Part shown: positions 55,010-64,000 of the stretch, one piece after another
Numbering within the stretch: position 1 is the stretch's first letter
Layout of the letters: each line of letters begins with the position of its first letter
DNA from: Streptomyces sp. NBC_01294
GTDB lineage: Bacteria > Actinomycetota > Actinomycetes > Streptomycetales > Streptomycetaceae
NCBI RefSeq assembly: GCF_035917235.1
Contig: NZ_CP108423.1
Location: forward strand, 1,364,001 to 1,428,000
Length of the DNA stretch: 64,000 nt
Direction: 5' to 3'
Translations under genes and position numbers: made by a program
The notes under the pieces: generated by a model
What the model was told of the DNA's origin: nothing
The model's database searches: none
The model's input: only the letters and a program-made list of their open reading frames with translations

Positions 55010-56605
55010 ATGGAACGCACCACCACCGCGGCAGCCGTGGCAGCCCTGCTGGCGGCAGCCGCCCTGGGCCTGGCCCCCCACCAGGCCCAGGCGGCGACCG
55101 CCCCCACCGTGGCAGCCGCCGCCGACACCTCGGCCGCCGCGTCGGGGCTGAGCTTCCACGACATCCCCGGCTCCGGCGGCATCACCCTCAAGGGCAACGT
55201 CTTCACCCCGGCCGGGGCCGAGAGCGGCCGCAGGTACCCGCTGATCGTGCTTCCCACCAGCTGGGGCCTGCCGCAGATCGAATACATCGCCCAGGCCAAA
55301 AAGCTCGCCGACTCCGGCTACGTCGTGGTCAGTTACACCTCCCGCGGATTCTGGCTCTCCGGCGGGCAGATCGAGGTGGCCGGCCCGCCGGACATCGCCG
55401 ACGTCAGCGCCGTCATCGACTGGGCGCTCGCCCACTCCCCCGCCGACCCGGACCGCATCGGCCTCGGCGGGGTCTCGTACGCAGCCGGCATCAGCCTGCT
55501 GGCCTCCGCGCACGATCCGCGCGTCAAGGCCGTGGTCGCGATGAGCGGCTGGGCCGACCTCATCGAATCCATCTACTCCGGCCGCACCCAGCACCTGCAG
55601 GCCGCCGGGCTGCTCGGCGCCGCCGGCTACCTCACCGGCCGCCCCGGACCCGAACTCCAGTCGCTCCTGGGCGACTTCCTCGGTTCCCGGCTGGACCGGG
55701 AGCAGCAGATGATCGAGTGGGGCAGGAAGCGCTCGGCCGCCGAGCAGGTGGACCGGATCAACGCCAACGGCGCCGCGATCATGCTCGGCAACGCCTGGGG
55801 CGACACCATCTTCCCGCCCAACCAGTACGCGAAGTTCTACGAGCGGCTGACCGGCCCCAAGCGCCTGGAGTTCCGGCCCGGCGACCACGCCACCGCCGAG
55901 GGCACCGGCCTGCTCGGCCTGCCCAACGACACCTGGACCAACGCCCACCGCTGGTTCGACCGCTACCTCAAGGGCGAGCGCAACGGCATCGACACCGAGG
56001 CCCCGGTCCAGATCAAGTCCCGCAGCAACAACGGCTACGAGGGCTACGCCGACTGGAAGTCGGTCGGCTCCGGCGGCACCGAGAAGCTCGCCCTCTCCGA
56101 CAGCGAGCACGTCTTCGCCAACATCGACTCCGGCGCCAACGGCGGCATCGTCCTGCTCTCCAGCGTCCTCGACCAGTTCGTCAAGGCCCCTCCGGCCGCC
56201 TCGATTCCGCTCCTCCCCCGGGCCTTCGCCGCCGTCTGGCAGTCGGAGCGCTACGACGCGGCACGCCGGATCCGCGGCACCGTCGAGCTGCACACCACCG
56301 TCACGCCCACCAAGGGCGACGGCACCTTCGTCGCCTACCTCTACGACGTCGGCCCGCTCGGCATCGGCAAGCTCGTCAGCAACGCCCCGTACACCTTCCA
56401 CGGGAAGACCCCGGGCCAGCCCTTCGGCGTGGACCTGGAGCTCTTCTCCACCGCCTACGACGTGCCGGCGGGCCACCGGCTCGCCCTCGTCGTCGACACC
56501 GTCGACCCGCTCTACATCGAGCACAACCCCACCGGCGCGCAGCTGACCTTCTCCTCGCCGCGCACCGATCCCAGCTACGTCTCGGTGCCGCTGCGCGAGC
56601 AGTGA
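55010..56605 (+). CDS. Secreted CocE/NonD-type alpha/beta hydrolase
   Basis: The 531-residue exported hydrolase has a signal sequence ending AQAAT at about residue 28. The alpha/beta-hydrolase core has the nucleophile Ser in GGVSYAAG near 163, and PGDHATAEG near 293 holds the likely catalytic His. A C-terminal jelly-roll half ends with AYDVPAGHRLALVVD, as in X-Pro dipeptidyl peptidases and CocE esterases. ATG 55010 has GAGGAG six bases upstream and is preferred over the TTG three bases before it. Substrate unknown. Confidence 0.88.
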   Translation: MERTTTAAAVAALLAAAALGLAPHQAQAATAPTVAAAADTSAAASGLSFHDIPGSGGITLKGNVFTPAGAESGRRYPLIVLPTSWGLPQIEYIAQAKKLADSGYVVVSYTSRGFWLSGGQIEVAGPPDIADVSAVIDWALAHSPADPDRIGLGGVSYAAGISLLASAHDPRVKAVVAMSGWADLIESIYSGRTQHLQAAGLLGAAGYLTGRPGPELQSLLGDFLGSRLDREQQMIEWGRKRSAAEQVDRINANGAAIMLGNAWGDTIFPPNQYAKFYERLTGPKRLEFRPGDHATAEGTGLLGLPNDTWTNAHRWFDRYLKGERNGIDTEAPVQIKSRSNNGYEGYADWKSVGSGGTEKLALSDSEHVFANIDSGANGGIVLLSSVLDQFVKAPPAASIPLLPRAFAAVWQSERYDAARRIRGTVELHTTVTPTKGDGTFVAYLYDVGPLGIGKLVSNAPYTFHGKTPGQPFGVDLELFSTAYDVPAGHRLALVVDTVDPLYIEHNPTGAQLTFSSPRTDPSYVSVPLREQ

Positions 56606-56647
56606 TCCGCGGCCGCGACCGGGCCGGACGGGCCGCTCCGGGATGCC

Positions 56648-57391
<744 letters not shown>

Positions 57392-57483
57392 GCGCTGCCC
57401 TGCCCTGCTTGGTTGCCGGTGTGTCGAGGTCAGCGCAAACTATCCAGCCGCGGAAGGGCACTTCGCTCCGACACGCCGGGTGC

Positions 57484-57924
57484 TCAGCCCTCGGAAGCCT
57501 CCGCGTACGCCTGACTGAGTTCGGGGGACCCGGTCATCGCCCAGGACACCCCCGACTCGATCACGTTCAGCTCCCGGCCCGAGGCCAGCCGGATGACCGG
57601 CTGGCCGTTGGGCCACACCTGCCAGCCGGCTCCCGGGATGCTCCGGATGATCACGGTCCCGAGGTAGAAGCCCGCGTCGTTGCCGAGCCAGGGCACCGCC
57701 TCGGGGTCCCGCCGCCAGCGGGGCATCAGCTGGTCCAGTGCCTCCAACGAGGCTTGGGTCTCGTCGAGTTCGAGGCCGGCCGCCCGTGCCTGGACGCGCA
57801 GCATCTCGCACTCCGAGAACAGCTCGGCGACGCCTTCGGGGTCGTCCGCGAAGGCGGCGGCCAGTCCCGCACCCTGTTCCGTTTCACGCCGGTTCAGCCA
57901 GTTGTCCAGGAAAGGGATGTTCAT
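57484..57924 (-). CDS. DUF6278-like protein
   Basis: The 146-residue cytoplasmic protein has the opening NIPFLDNWLNRRE. The segments DEVEELFSECEMLR-like, WLGNDAGFYLGTVI and GWQVWPNGQPVIRLASGREL match, as far as I recall, the Streptomyces family DUF6278. There are no membrane segments. Function unknown. It lies 92 bases upstream of the ABC ATPase on the same strand. Confidence 0.75.
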   Translation of the reverse strand: MNIPFLDNWLNRRETEQGAGLAAAFADDPEGVAELFSECEMLRVQARAAGLELDETQASLEALDQLMPRWRRDPEAVPWLGNDAGFYLGTVIIRSIPGAGWQVWPNGQPVIRLASGRELNVIESGVSWAMTGSPELSQAYAEASEG

Positions 57925-58015
57925 ACCGCCCAGCGTCGCACCAGGATCCGCCGCCGGCCACAGGGCGCGCCTGGATCCGCCGGCCCGGATGTCGGCAGGA
58001 TGTCCGGGATGCCCC

Positions 58016-58801
58016 TTAGCGGTCGAGGTCGAGGTCCACGACGACGGGCGCGTGGTCGGACGCGCCCTTGCCCTTGCGCTCCTCGCGGTCGACGTAGGCG
58101 TCGGTGACGGTCTTGGTGAAGGGCTCGTTCCCGAAGACCAGGTCGATGCGCATGCCCTTGTTCTTGGGGAAGGCGAGCATCCGGTAGTCCCAGAAGGTGT
58201 ACGCGCGGTCGTACTTCAGCGGGCGCGGGAGCACCTCCGAGAGCCCGGCGGCCCGCAGCGCGTCCAGAGCGGCCCGCTCGGCGGGGGTGACGTGGGTGAG
58301 GCCCGCGAAGACGGCCGGGTCGTAGACGTCCTCGTCGGTCGGGGCCACGTTGAAGTCGCCGAGCACCGCGAAGGGGCGCGGGCCGGCCGCGTCCTCGGCG
58401 ACGGCGGTGGCCAGGGAGCGGAACCAGTCCAGCTTGTAGCCGTAGTGGTCGTGCTCGACCTCGCGGCCGTTGGGCACGTACACCGACCAGACCCGGACCC
58501 CGCCGCAGGTCGCGGAGATCGCGCGGGGCTCCTGGACGCCCTCGTAGTCGGGCCCGCCGGGCAGCCCCATGACCACGTCGTCCAGGCCCACCTTGGAGAG
58601 CAGGGCGACGCCGTTCCACCGGCCGGTGGCATTGACGGCCGATTCGTAGCCCAGCTCGCGCAGCTCGGCGTGCGGGAACTGCTCCGCCGAGCACTTGGTC
58701 TCCTGGATGCACAGGACGTCCGTGCCGGAGCTCTCCAGCCAGGCCAGCAGACGCGGCAGCCGGGCGGTGATGGAGTTGACGTTGTAGGTGGCGATACGCA
58801 T
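58016..58801 (-). CDS. xth: Exodeoxyribonuclease III
   Basis: The 261-residue enzyme of the exonuclease/endonuclease/phosphatase fold has ATYNVNSI at the start, CIQETK holding the metal Glu, VYVPNGREVEHDHYGYKLDW, LGDFNVAPTDEDVYD, and GASDHAP with the catalytic Asp-His. It acts on abasic sites and 3' blocks in DNA repair. I start at ATG 58801, which agrees with homologues, rather than at an upstream in-frame ATG. Confidence 0.93.
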   Translation of the reverse strand: MRIATYNVNSITARLPRLLAWLESSGTDVLCIQETKCSAEQFPHAELRELGYESAVNATGRWNGVALLSKVGLDDVVMGLPGGPDYEGVQEPRAISATCGGVRVWSVYVPNGREVEHDHYGYKLDWFRSLATAVAEDAAGPRPFAVLGDFNVAPTDEDVYDPAVFAGLTHVTPAERAALDALRAAGLSEVLPRPLKYDRAYTFWDYRMLAFPKNKGMRIDLVFGNEPFTKTVTDAYVDREERKGKGASDHAPVVVDLDLDR

Positions 58802-58831
58802 ACGTGCCAACCTACCGCCCGGCACCGACAG

Positions 58832-59464
58832 TCACAGGTCGGCGCTGGCCCCCGCGGTGAGTCGGCCGTGGTCGGTGCCGCCCAGGGCGTTCAGGGCGGC
58901 GTCGTAGACCGGCCGGGCGATGTCGGAGAGGTAGGCGTCGTGGATGTCGAGGGCCCGGTGCGGCTTCACCTCGCGGAGGTAGTCGATCACCTCGGAGACC
59001 TTGTTCCAGGGGGCGTGCACCGGGAGCATCAGGGTCTCCACCGGGACTCCCGGCACGGTCAGCGCGTCCCCGGGGTGGAAGAGGGAGCCGTCCACCAGGT
59101 AGCCGACGTTCGTGACCCGCGGAATGTCCGGGTGGATCACCGCGTGCAGTTCCCCGTGCACCTGGACCTCGAACCCGGCGGCGGTGAAGGCGTCGCCGTG
59201 GCCGACGGTGTGCACGCGGCCCGGATAGGCGGGGGCGAGCTTCTCGGCGACGCTGCGCAGCGTCCACAGCGCGGCGGCCGGATTCGCGTCGAGGGCGGCC
59301 CGCAGCCGGCCCTCCTCGAAGTGGTCGGGGTGTTCGTGCGTGACCAGCAGGGCGTCCGCCCCCAGGCCCGCGTCCGGTTCGCTGAAGGCGCCCGGGTCGA
59401 TGACGAGCGTGCGCCCGTCCTTCTCCAACTGGACGCAGGAATGCAGCCGCTTGGTGAGCTTCAT
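58832..59464 (-). CDS. UlaG-like MBL-fold metal-dependent hydrolase
   Basis: The 210-residue single-domain metallo-beta-lactamase-fold protein has THEHPDHFEEG at about 41-51. GHGDAF and HPGDALTVPG supply further metal ligands, and LPVHAPW follows. It resembles the UlaG/YtnP-like group. The substrate is unknown. It lies 30 bases upstream of the exonuclease gene on the same strand. Confidence 0.88.
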   Translation of the reverse strand: MKLTKRLHSCVQLEKDGRTLVIDPGAFSEPDAGLGADALLVTHEHPDHFEEGRLRAALDANPAAALWTLRSVAEKLAPAYPGRVHTVGHGDAFTAAGFEVQVHGELHAVIHPDIPRVTNVGYLVDGSLFHPGDALTVPGVPVETLMLPVHAPWNKVSEVIDYLREVKPHRALDIHDAYLSDIARPVYDAALNALGGTDHGRLTAGASADL

Positions 59465-59494
59465 GATCCCAGGCTAACCGGGGACCCGACCCGG

Positions 59495-60085
59495 TCACGG
59501 GGTGGTTGTGGAGACCACGTAGACCTTGAAGACCTTGGGGTCGGTGAGGTCGACCGTGATGTCCCGGGTGGGCCGCGGGTCGTCCTGCTCGATGGTGGTG
59601 CCGAGCCACCCGGTGCTCTCCGTCCAGTCCCAGCCCGCGACCGAGGTGTCGTGGGCGGAGATGGACACCCCGGGGGTCAGTTCCTCCCGGCTGGTGCCGA
59701 CGGAGGCCAGGAACGCGTCCAGCTCGGGCGGGGTCACGGCGAACTGGGTGTACAGCCGGCTCGTGCGCCAGTTGTTCGTCTCCAGGAACCCGACCCGCCA
59801 GGCCTTGTCCGGGATCGGCACCTCGTAGATGCTGCGCTGCACCCGCGAGGGCCAGCCGGAGCGCACCGTGGACGCGCCGACCTTGGCGGCCTTGTCGCGG
59901 CCGCTCTCGCGGCTCTGCTGGGTGGAGATGGCCAGGTAGCCCGCGGGGACGCCGATCAGCAGCAGGATGATGATCGCGGTGATCCAGCGGCGCTTGACGA
60001 CGTGCCTGCGGTCCTCGGCGGTGGGCGGCGGCGCGCCGCCCTCGTCGGGGGCGGAGGCCTGGTGGGGCAGGGTGGGCGGTGTCAC
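59495..60085 (-). CDS. Single-pass membrane protein of unknown function
   Basis: The 196-residue protein has a Pro-rich cytoplasmic head, one helix at about 34-53 (WITAIIILLLIGVPAGYLAIS) and a polar extracytoplasmic domain (about 60-195) with no recognised motif. The start is GTG 60085, overlapping the glucokinase stop as GTGA, so it is the last gene of the sugar operon. The role may be accessory or unrelated. Confidence 0.75.
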   Translation of the reverse strand: MTPPTLPHQASAPDEGGAPPPTAEDRRHVVKRRWITAIIILLLIGVPAGYLAISTQQSRESGRDKAAKVGASTVRSGWPSRVQRSIYEVPIPDKAWRVGFLETNNWRTSRLYTQFAVTPPELDAFLASVGTSREELTPGVSISAHDTSVAGWDWTESTGWLGTTIEQDDPRPTRDITVDLTDPKVFKVYVVSTTTP

Positions 60086-61254
60086 TGTTTTTCCTGGTCC
60101 TCGGGGACGGCGGGCTCGCGCCGGCCCAGCTGCTGCGCGTAGCGCTCGTACCGTTCGTAGCGCTCGACCCGCCTGCGGGTGGCGCGGCGGAAGCGCCGGG
60201 CGACGAGCCGGGCGAGGTCGGCGGCGCCGACCATACCCGCCTCGGGGCCGAGCTGGGCCTTCGCGATGCGGGCCTCGGGCCGGTAGCCGCGGCCGGTGAG
60301 GTGGCGGCGGAAGGCGTCCCGGGCGGGGCCGATCAGCAGGTCGTCGGCGGCGCTGACGCCGCCGCCGATGACGAAGCAGGACGGGTCGAGGGCGGCGGCG
60401 AGGTTCGCGATGCCCACGCCGAGCCACTGGCCGATGTCCTGGAGGAGCTCGACGCACATGGCGTCGCCCTCGCGGGCCAGCTCGGTGATGAGCGGCCCGG
60501 TGATCTCGGAGACGTTGCCGCCGACCCGGGCGATGATGTTGTACGCCACCGGGGAGTCGGCGGCGGCCAGCTCGCGGGCCTCGCGGACCAGGGCGTTGCC
60601 GGAGCTGTACTGCTCCCAGCAGCCGCGGTTGCCGCAGGGGCAGCGGTGGCCGCCGGGGACGACCTGCATGTGGCCGAATTCGCCGGCGACCCCGTACCGG
60701 CCGCGCTTGACCTGGCCGCCTTCGAGGATGGCCCCGCCGATGCCGGTGCCGAGCGTGATCATGACGAGGTGGTCCTCGCCGCGGCCGGCGCCGAAGCGCC
60801 ACTCCGCCCACGCGGCGGTGTTGGCGTCGTTGTCGACCATGACCGGGACCGCGAGCCGGGACTGCAGGGCGTCGCGCAGCGGCTCGTCGCGCCAGGCCAG
60901 GTGGGGTGCGAACAGGACGCGGGAGCGGTCGGCGTCGACCCAGCCGGCCGCGCCGATGCCGACCGCGTGCACGTCGTGCCGGTCGGAGAGGTCCAGCACC
61001 AGCTCGACGATGGTGTCCTCGACGACCTTGGCGCTCTTGGACTTGTCGGGGGTCTCCGCGCGGATCTTCTCCAGGATGATCCCGTCGGCGTCGACGACGC
61101 CGGCCATGACCTTGGTGCCGCCGATGTCGATGCCGACGGTCGGGACGCGCGGGGCGGTCAGGTGCGACCGTCGCTCACGGGTGCCGATGGTCCGCAGGAC
61201 GGTGCCTCGCGCCGACCCCCGGTGGGCGAGCGTGAAGTCCCGGTACGTGCTCAT
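60082..61254 (-). CDS. ROK-family glucokinase-like sugar kinase
   Basis: The 390-residue ROK protein lacks a DNA-binding domain. After a 38-residue head come [15 protein letters not shown] (phosphate loop), [12 protein letters not shown] with the catalytic Asp, LGTGIGGAI, and the zinc motif [15 protein letters not shown]. It phosphorylates glucose or a related sugar. It overlaps the ABC ATPase gene by ATGA, so the kinase probably acts on the sugar imported by the same operon. The Arg-rich C-terminal tail is a little unusual. Confidence 0.9.
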   Translation of the reverse strand: MSTYRDFTLAHRGSARGTVLRTIGTRERRSHLTAPRVPTVGIDIGGTKVMAGVVDADGIILEKIRAETPDKSKSAKVVEDTIVELVLDLSDRHDVHAVGIGAAGWVDADRSRVLFAPHLAWRDEPLRDALQSRLAVPVMVDNDANTAAWAEWRFGAGRGEDHLVMITLGTGIGGAILEGGQVKRGRYGVAGEFGHMQVVPGGHRCPCGNRGCWEQYSSGNALVREARELAAADSPVAYNIIARVGGNVSEITGPLITELAREGDAMCVELLQDIGQWLGVGIANLAAALDPSCFVIGGGVSAADDLLIGPARDAFRRHLTGRGYRPEARIAKAQLGPEAGMVGAADLARLVARRFRRATRRRVERYERYERYAQQLGRREPAVPEDQEKQ

Positions 61255-62147
61255 CGAGTCGTGTCGTCCCTCTTGGGTGCGGTGGTGCGGGAAGCCGGGT
61301 CGGCCGTGCCCGCCGGGCCGGTCGCGCCGTCAGGACCTGCCGGGGTCGGTGTGGCGTCTGCCCCTGATTCTGCCACCCGCTCCAGTTCGTGGCTCAGCTC
61401 TTCCAGCTCGGAGCCGCCCGCCATCTGGCGGGTGAGCTCGTCGAGCGTGATCGAGTCGCGGGTGTGGCTGCCCGCCATGGTGCCGCGCTTGAGGAGGACG
61501 AAGCGGTCCCCCACCAGGTGGGCGTGGTGCGGGTTGTGCGTGATCAGGACCACGCCGAGCCCGGCGTCGCGGGCGGCGGCGACGTACTTGAGGACCACTC
61601 CGGACTGCTTGACGCCGAGGGCCGCGGTGGGCTCGTCGAGTACGAGGACCTTCGCGCCGAAGTACACGGCGCGGGCGATGGCCACGCACTGGCGCTCGCC
61701 GCCGGACAGGGTGCCGATGGGCTGGTCGACGTCGCGCAGGTCGATGCCCATCCGCAGCAGCTCGGCGCGGGTGGTCTCGCGCATGAGGTCCACGTCGAGG
61801 CGGCGGAAGGGACCGCGTCCCCTGGTGGGCTCGGAGCCGAGGAAGAAGTTGCGCCAGACGGGCATGAGCGGGACGACGGCGAGGTCCTGGTAGACGGTGG
61901 CGATGCCGCGGTCCAGGGCCGCGCGCGGGTTGGCGAGCACGGTCTGCTCGCCCTCGATCTCGAAGGTGCCGGCGTCGTGCTGGTGCAGCCCGGCAATGAT
62001 CTTGATGAGGGTGGACTTGCCGGCGCCGTTGTCGCCGAGGACACAGGTGATCTCGCCCGCCGAGACCTCCAGGGAGACCCCTTGGAGGGCGCGGATGTTG
62101 CCGTAGTACTTGCTGACCTCGGTCAGCTTCACCAGGGGGGTGGTCAT
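61251..62147 (-). CDS. Sugar ABC transporter ATPase (FrcA-like)
   Basis: The 298-residue single ATPase domain has Walker [10 protein letters not shown], signature [14 protein letters not shown], Walker [12 protein letters not shown] and a switch His in [12 protein letters not shown]. Monosaccharide ATPases of the RbsA type have two domains, whereas the FrcA type has one, as here. It has an extra ~50-residue Ala/Pro-rich tail. ATG 62147 overlaps the permease stop. Confidence 0.92.
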   Translation of the reverse strand: MTTPLVKLTEVSKYYGNIRALQGVSLEVSAGEITCVLGDNGAGKSTLIKIIAGLHQHDAGTFEIEGEQTVLANPRAALDRGIATVYQDLAVVPLMPVWRNFFLGSEPTRGRGPFRRLDVDLMRETTRAELLRMGIDLRDVDQPIGTLSGGERQCVAIARAVYFGAKVLVLDEPTAALGVKQSGVVLKYVAAARDAGLGVVLITHNPHHAHLVGDRFVLLKRGTMAGSHTRDSITLDELTRQMAGGSELEELSHELERVAESGADATPTPAGPDGATGPAGTADPASRTTAPKRDDTTR

Positions 62148-63178
62148 GCGCGTGCCTCCGCCCGCTTGCGGACCCATGCGTTGAGGAGCGTGGCCAGGAG
62201 GAGCATCGCGCCGAGGAAGAACTTGAACCAGTCCGGGTTCCACTGGGCGTAGACGATGCCGTTGCTGGTCATGCCGAAGATGAAGGCGCCGACCGCCGAG
62301 CCGATGGCGGAGCCGTAGCCGCCGGTCATCAGACACCCGCCGATGACGGCCGCGATGATGTAGAGGAACTCGTTGCCCACGCCCTCGCCCGACTGGACCA
62401 CGTCGTACGAGAAGAGGATGTGCTGGCCGGAGATCCAGGCGCACAGGGCGACGCCCATGTAGAGGCCGATACGGGTCTTCACGACGGGCACGCCGGTCGC
62501 GCGGGCCGCGTCGGCCCCGCCGCCCACGGCGAAGATCCAGTTCCCGGCGCGGGTGCGCAGCAGGATCCAGGTGGCGACGGCGACCAGGATCAGCCACCAC
62601 AGGATGGTGATCTTGAGGGTGACCGAGCCGACGGTCCACTGCGAGGCGAAAAGGGCGCGGGCGGAGGAGAAGCCCTCCATGTCGGCGATGGTCTTGGTGG
62701 AGACCGTGCCGCTGATCAGCTTGGTGAAGCCGAGGTTCAGGCCGGTCAGCATCAGGAAGGTGCCGAGCGTGATGATGAAGCTGGGCAGTTTCGTACGCGT
62801 CAGCATGAAGCCGTTGAAGAAGCCGATGGCCAGGGTGACCAGGAGCGACACCAGAACGCCGACCCAGACGTTGGCGGTCATCTGGTAGCTGAACATCGAG
62901 CTCACCAGCGCCGAGGTCGTGACCATGACACCCGCGGAGAGGTCGAACTCCCCGCCGATCATCAGCAGGGCCACCGGGGCGGCCATGATCCCGATGGTGG
63001 AGGCCGAGTACAGGATCGTGCTGAGGCTGGACGCCTGCAGGAAGCTGGGCGCGGCGATGGAGAAGAAGACGAAGACGGCGACGGCGCCGACCACCGAGCC
63101 CAGCTCCGGGCGGCCGAGCAGCTTGCGCACGGTGGAGGTGGGCGCGAGCCGTTCGTCCACGCCGGTGTGCGTGCTCAT
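62144..63178 (-). CDS. Sugar ABC transporter permease (RbsC/FrcC-like)
   Basis: The 344-residue permease has eight to ten helices. [20 protein letters not shown] and [21 protein letters not shown] are the typical BPD_transp_2 signatures of ribose and fructose permeases. The ATG overlaps the stop of the binding-protein gene (ATGA), and the stop overlaps the ATPase start. Confidence 0.92.
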   Translation of the reverse strand: MSTHTGVDERLAPTSTVRKLLGRPELGSVVGAVAVFVFFSIAAPSFLQASSLSTILYSASTIGIMAAPVALLMIGGEFDLSAGVMVTTSALVSSMFSYQMTANVWVGVLVSLLVTLAIGFFNGFMLTRTKLPSFIITLGTFLMLTGLNLGFTKLISGTVSTKTIADMEGFSSARALFASQWTVGSVTLKITILWWLILVAVATWILLRTRAGNWIFAVGGGADAARATGVPVVKTRIGLYMGVALCAWISGQHILFSYDVVQSGEGVGNEFLYIIAAVIGGCLMTGGYGSAIGSAVGAFIFGMTSNGIVYAQWNPDWFKFFLGAMLLLATLLNAWVRKRAEARA

Positions 63179-64000
63179 CGGCTGCCCCGCTTGATGAACT
63201 CCTCCAGCTTGGCGGCCTCGGCGGCCGTGACGATCTGCGGTCCGGTGAGCACCGGGCGGCCGCCGCCGAGCACGTTCGCGTTGTAGCGGTAGAGCCAGAG
63301 CAGGTCGACGGCCTCGTAGCCCTGGAGGTAGGGCTGCTGGTCGACGGCGAAGCCGAGGGCGCCGGACGCGAGGTCGCGGGCGACGGACTCGTTCAGGTCG
63401 AAGGTGTCCACCTCGGCCTTGCTGCCCGCCGCGTCCTTCGCCTTGACCGCGGTGGGGGCGAAGGGAGCGCCGAGGGTCAGGATCGCGTCGATGGACGGGT
63501 CCGCCTGCAGCTTGGCCTGCACGGCCGCCTGGACGGAGGGCATGTTGGTGCCCTCGACGTACAGGTTCTCCATGGTGCCGGAGAAGGTCTTCTTGGCCCC
63601 GGCGCAGCGCTGTTCGTGGCCGACGTTGCCCTGCTCGTGCAGGACGCAGACGGCCTTCTTCTTCCCGCGCTTGCTCAGCTCGGTGCCGACCGCCTCGCCG
63701 GCGATCTGCTCGTCCTGGCCGATGTGGGTGAGCGCCCCGTACGCGGCGGACTGGGCGGAGCCGGAATTGACCGTGACCACCGGGATGCCGGCCTTGACGG
63801 CCTTGGCGACGACGTCCTTGAGGGCCTCGGGCTTGGCCAGGCTCACGATGATCCCGTCGACCTTCTGGTCGATGGCGTTCTGCACGAACTGCGCCTGCTG
63901 CTGCGCCTGGTCGTCGTGGGCGTAGACGAAGTTGATGTTGTCCTTCGCCGCGGCCTCCTTGGCGCCCTTCTGGACGATGTCCCAGAAGGTGTCGCCGTCG
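63175..64000 (-). CDS. Sugar ABC transporter substrate-binding protein, partial
   Basis: This is the C-terminal 274 residues of a periplasmic-binding-protein type 1 sugar receptor. The frame is open to the right edge and the signal peptide lies beyond it. [34 protein letters not shown] and [15 protein letters not shown] match the ribose/fructose-binding family. It heads the overlapping operon with permease, ATPase and kinase. Confidence 0.92.
   Translation of the reverse strand, partial: DGDTFWDIVQKGAKEAAAKDNINFVYAHDDQAQQQAQFVQNAIDQKVDGIIVSLAKPEALKDVVAKAVKAGIPVVTVNSGSAQSAAYGALTHIGQDEQIAGEAVGTELSKRGKKKAVCVLHEQGNVGHEQRCAGAKKTFSGTMENLYVEGTNMPSVQAAVQAKLQADPSIDAILTLGAPFAPTAVKAKDAAGSKAEVDTFDLNESVARDLASGALGFAVDQQPYLQGYEAVDLLWLYRYNANVLGGGRPVLTGPQIVTAAEAAKLEEFIKRGSR

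Noticed and set aside
59495..60811. A 438-residue frame including the small membrane protein
   Set aside because: The upstream part is an alternate frame of the glucokinase gene. The GTG at 60085 overlaps the glucokinase stop and is the sensible start.

Overview
The window is a chromosomal segment of a Streptomyces species or close relative. The evidence is very high GC with G/C-rich third codon positions, frequent GTG and TTG starts, many ATGA/GTGA gene overlaps, an abundance of Ser/Thr kinases and SpoIIE-type phosphatases, F420-dependent enzymes, and actinobacterial families (DUF6278, PPOX/F420, SigK-RskA). Most of it is ordinary chromosome. One stretch of about 9 kb (22069-30954) is clearly foreign.

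Layout. 1-483: the start of a BCCT transporter with an apparent frameshift. 627-1775: glycerate kinase with a strong terminator. 1856-2215: a block of 51-bp and 21-bp repeats. 2268-7190: two convergent multidomain SpoIIE phosphatases. 7481-9945: an MBL-rhodanese protein and a sulfite oxidase-type molybdoenzyme, translationally coupled. 10254-11936: a receptor-like Ser/Thr kinase. 12059-14863: an aromatic/aspartate aminotransferase and an EamA exporter, divergent from an Lrp regulator. 14880-17712: a macrodomain protein, a phytoene-desaturase-like oxidoreductase and an IMPase-like phosphatase. 17872-21610: an FHA-flavin monooxygenase fusion divergent from a second Ser/Thr kinase.

The island. 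A 377-bp direct repeat, the 3' part of an F420-dependent luciferase-like (LLM) gene, flanks the accessory DNA (21692-22068 and 30955-31331, one mismatch seen). Inside are broken pieces of a methyltransferase, an IS110 transposase and a STAS protein. Then comes a complete 2,099-residue secreted RHS/YD-repeat protein with an unrecognised basic C-terminal domain, followed by a 61-residue two-helix membrane protein (candidate immunity protein) and a perfect 21-bp terminator. The island ends with a fragment of a Mrr/PD-(D/E)XK-like nuclease gene interrupted by a transposase fragment.

Right of the island, 30934-35505 is a four-gene operon resembling reductive pyrimidine catabolism: ureidopropionase/nitrilase, class III aminotransferase, dihydropyrimidinase and the LLM enzyme. 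35895-38171 carries a low-complexity protein and a PPOX/F420 enzyme. 38319-42430 is a compact regulon: a SigK-like sigma factor and RskA-like anti-sigma, divergent from a membrane molybdoenzyme and a fasciclin lipoprotein. Matching promoter-like boxes lie on both sides, and a 25-codon leader ORF precedes the sigma gene. 42769-43852 is an XRE regulator divergent from a second methionine aminopeptidase. 43867-47786 holds a gamma-glutamyltransferase, a conserved unknown and a P450. 47905-53459 holds a two-component system with a GerMN-like lipoprotein, MurJ and a FemX-type enzyme. It is followed by an L,D-transpeptidase, giving a cell-envelope neighbourhood. 55010-59464 has a secreted hydrolase, an orphan amino-acid ABC ATPase, a DUF6278-like protein, exonuclease III and an MBL hydrolase. 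59495-64000 is a tightly overlapping sugar ABC import operon with a ROK glucokinase.

The strongest candidates for undescribed biology are the RHS C-terminal domain with its tiny membrane partner, the FHA-flavoprotein paired with a kinase, and the SigK regulon with its phased 11-bp repeats. All functions are assigned by reading the sequence and recalling families. No database search was run.
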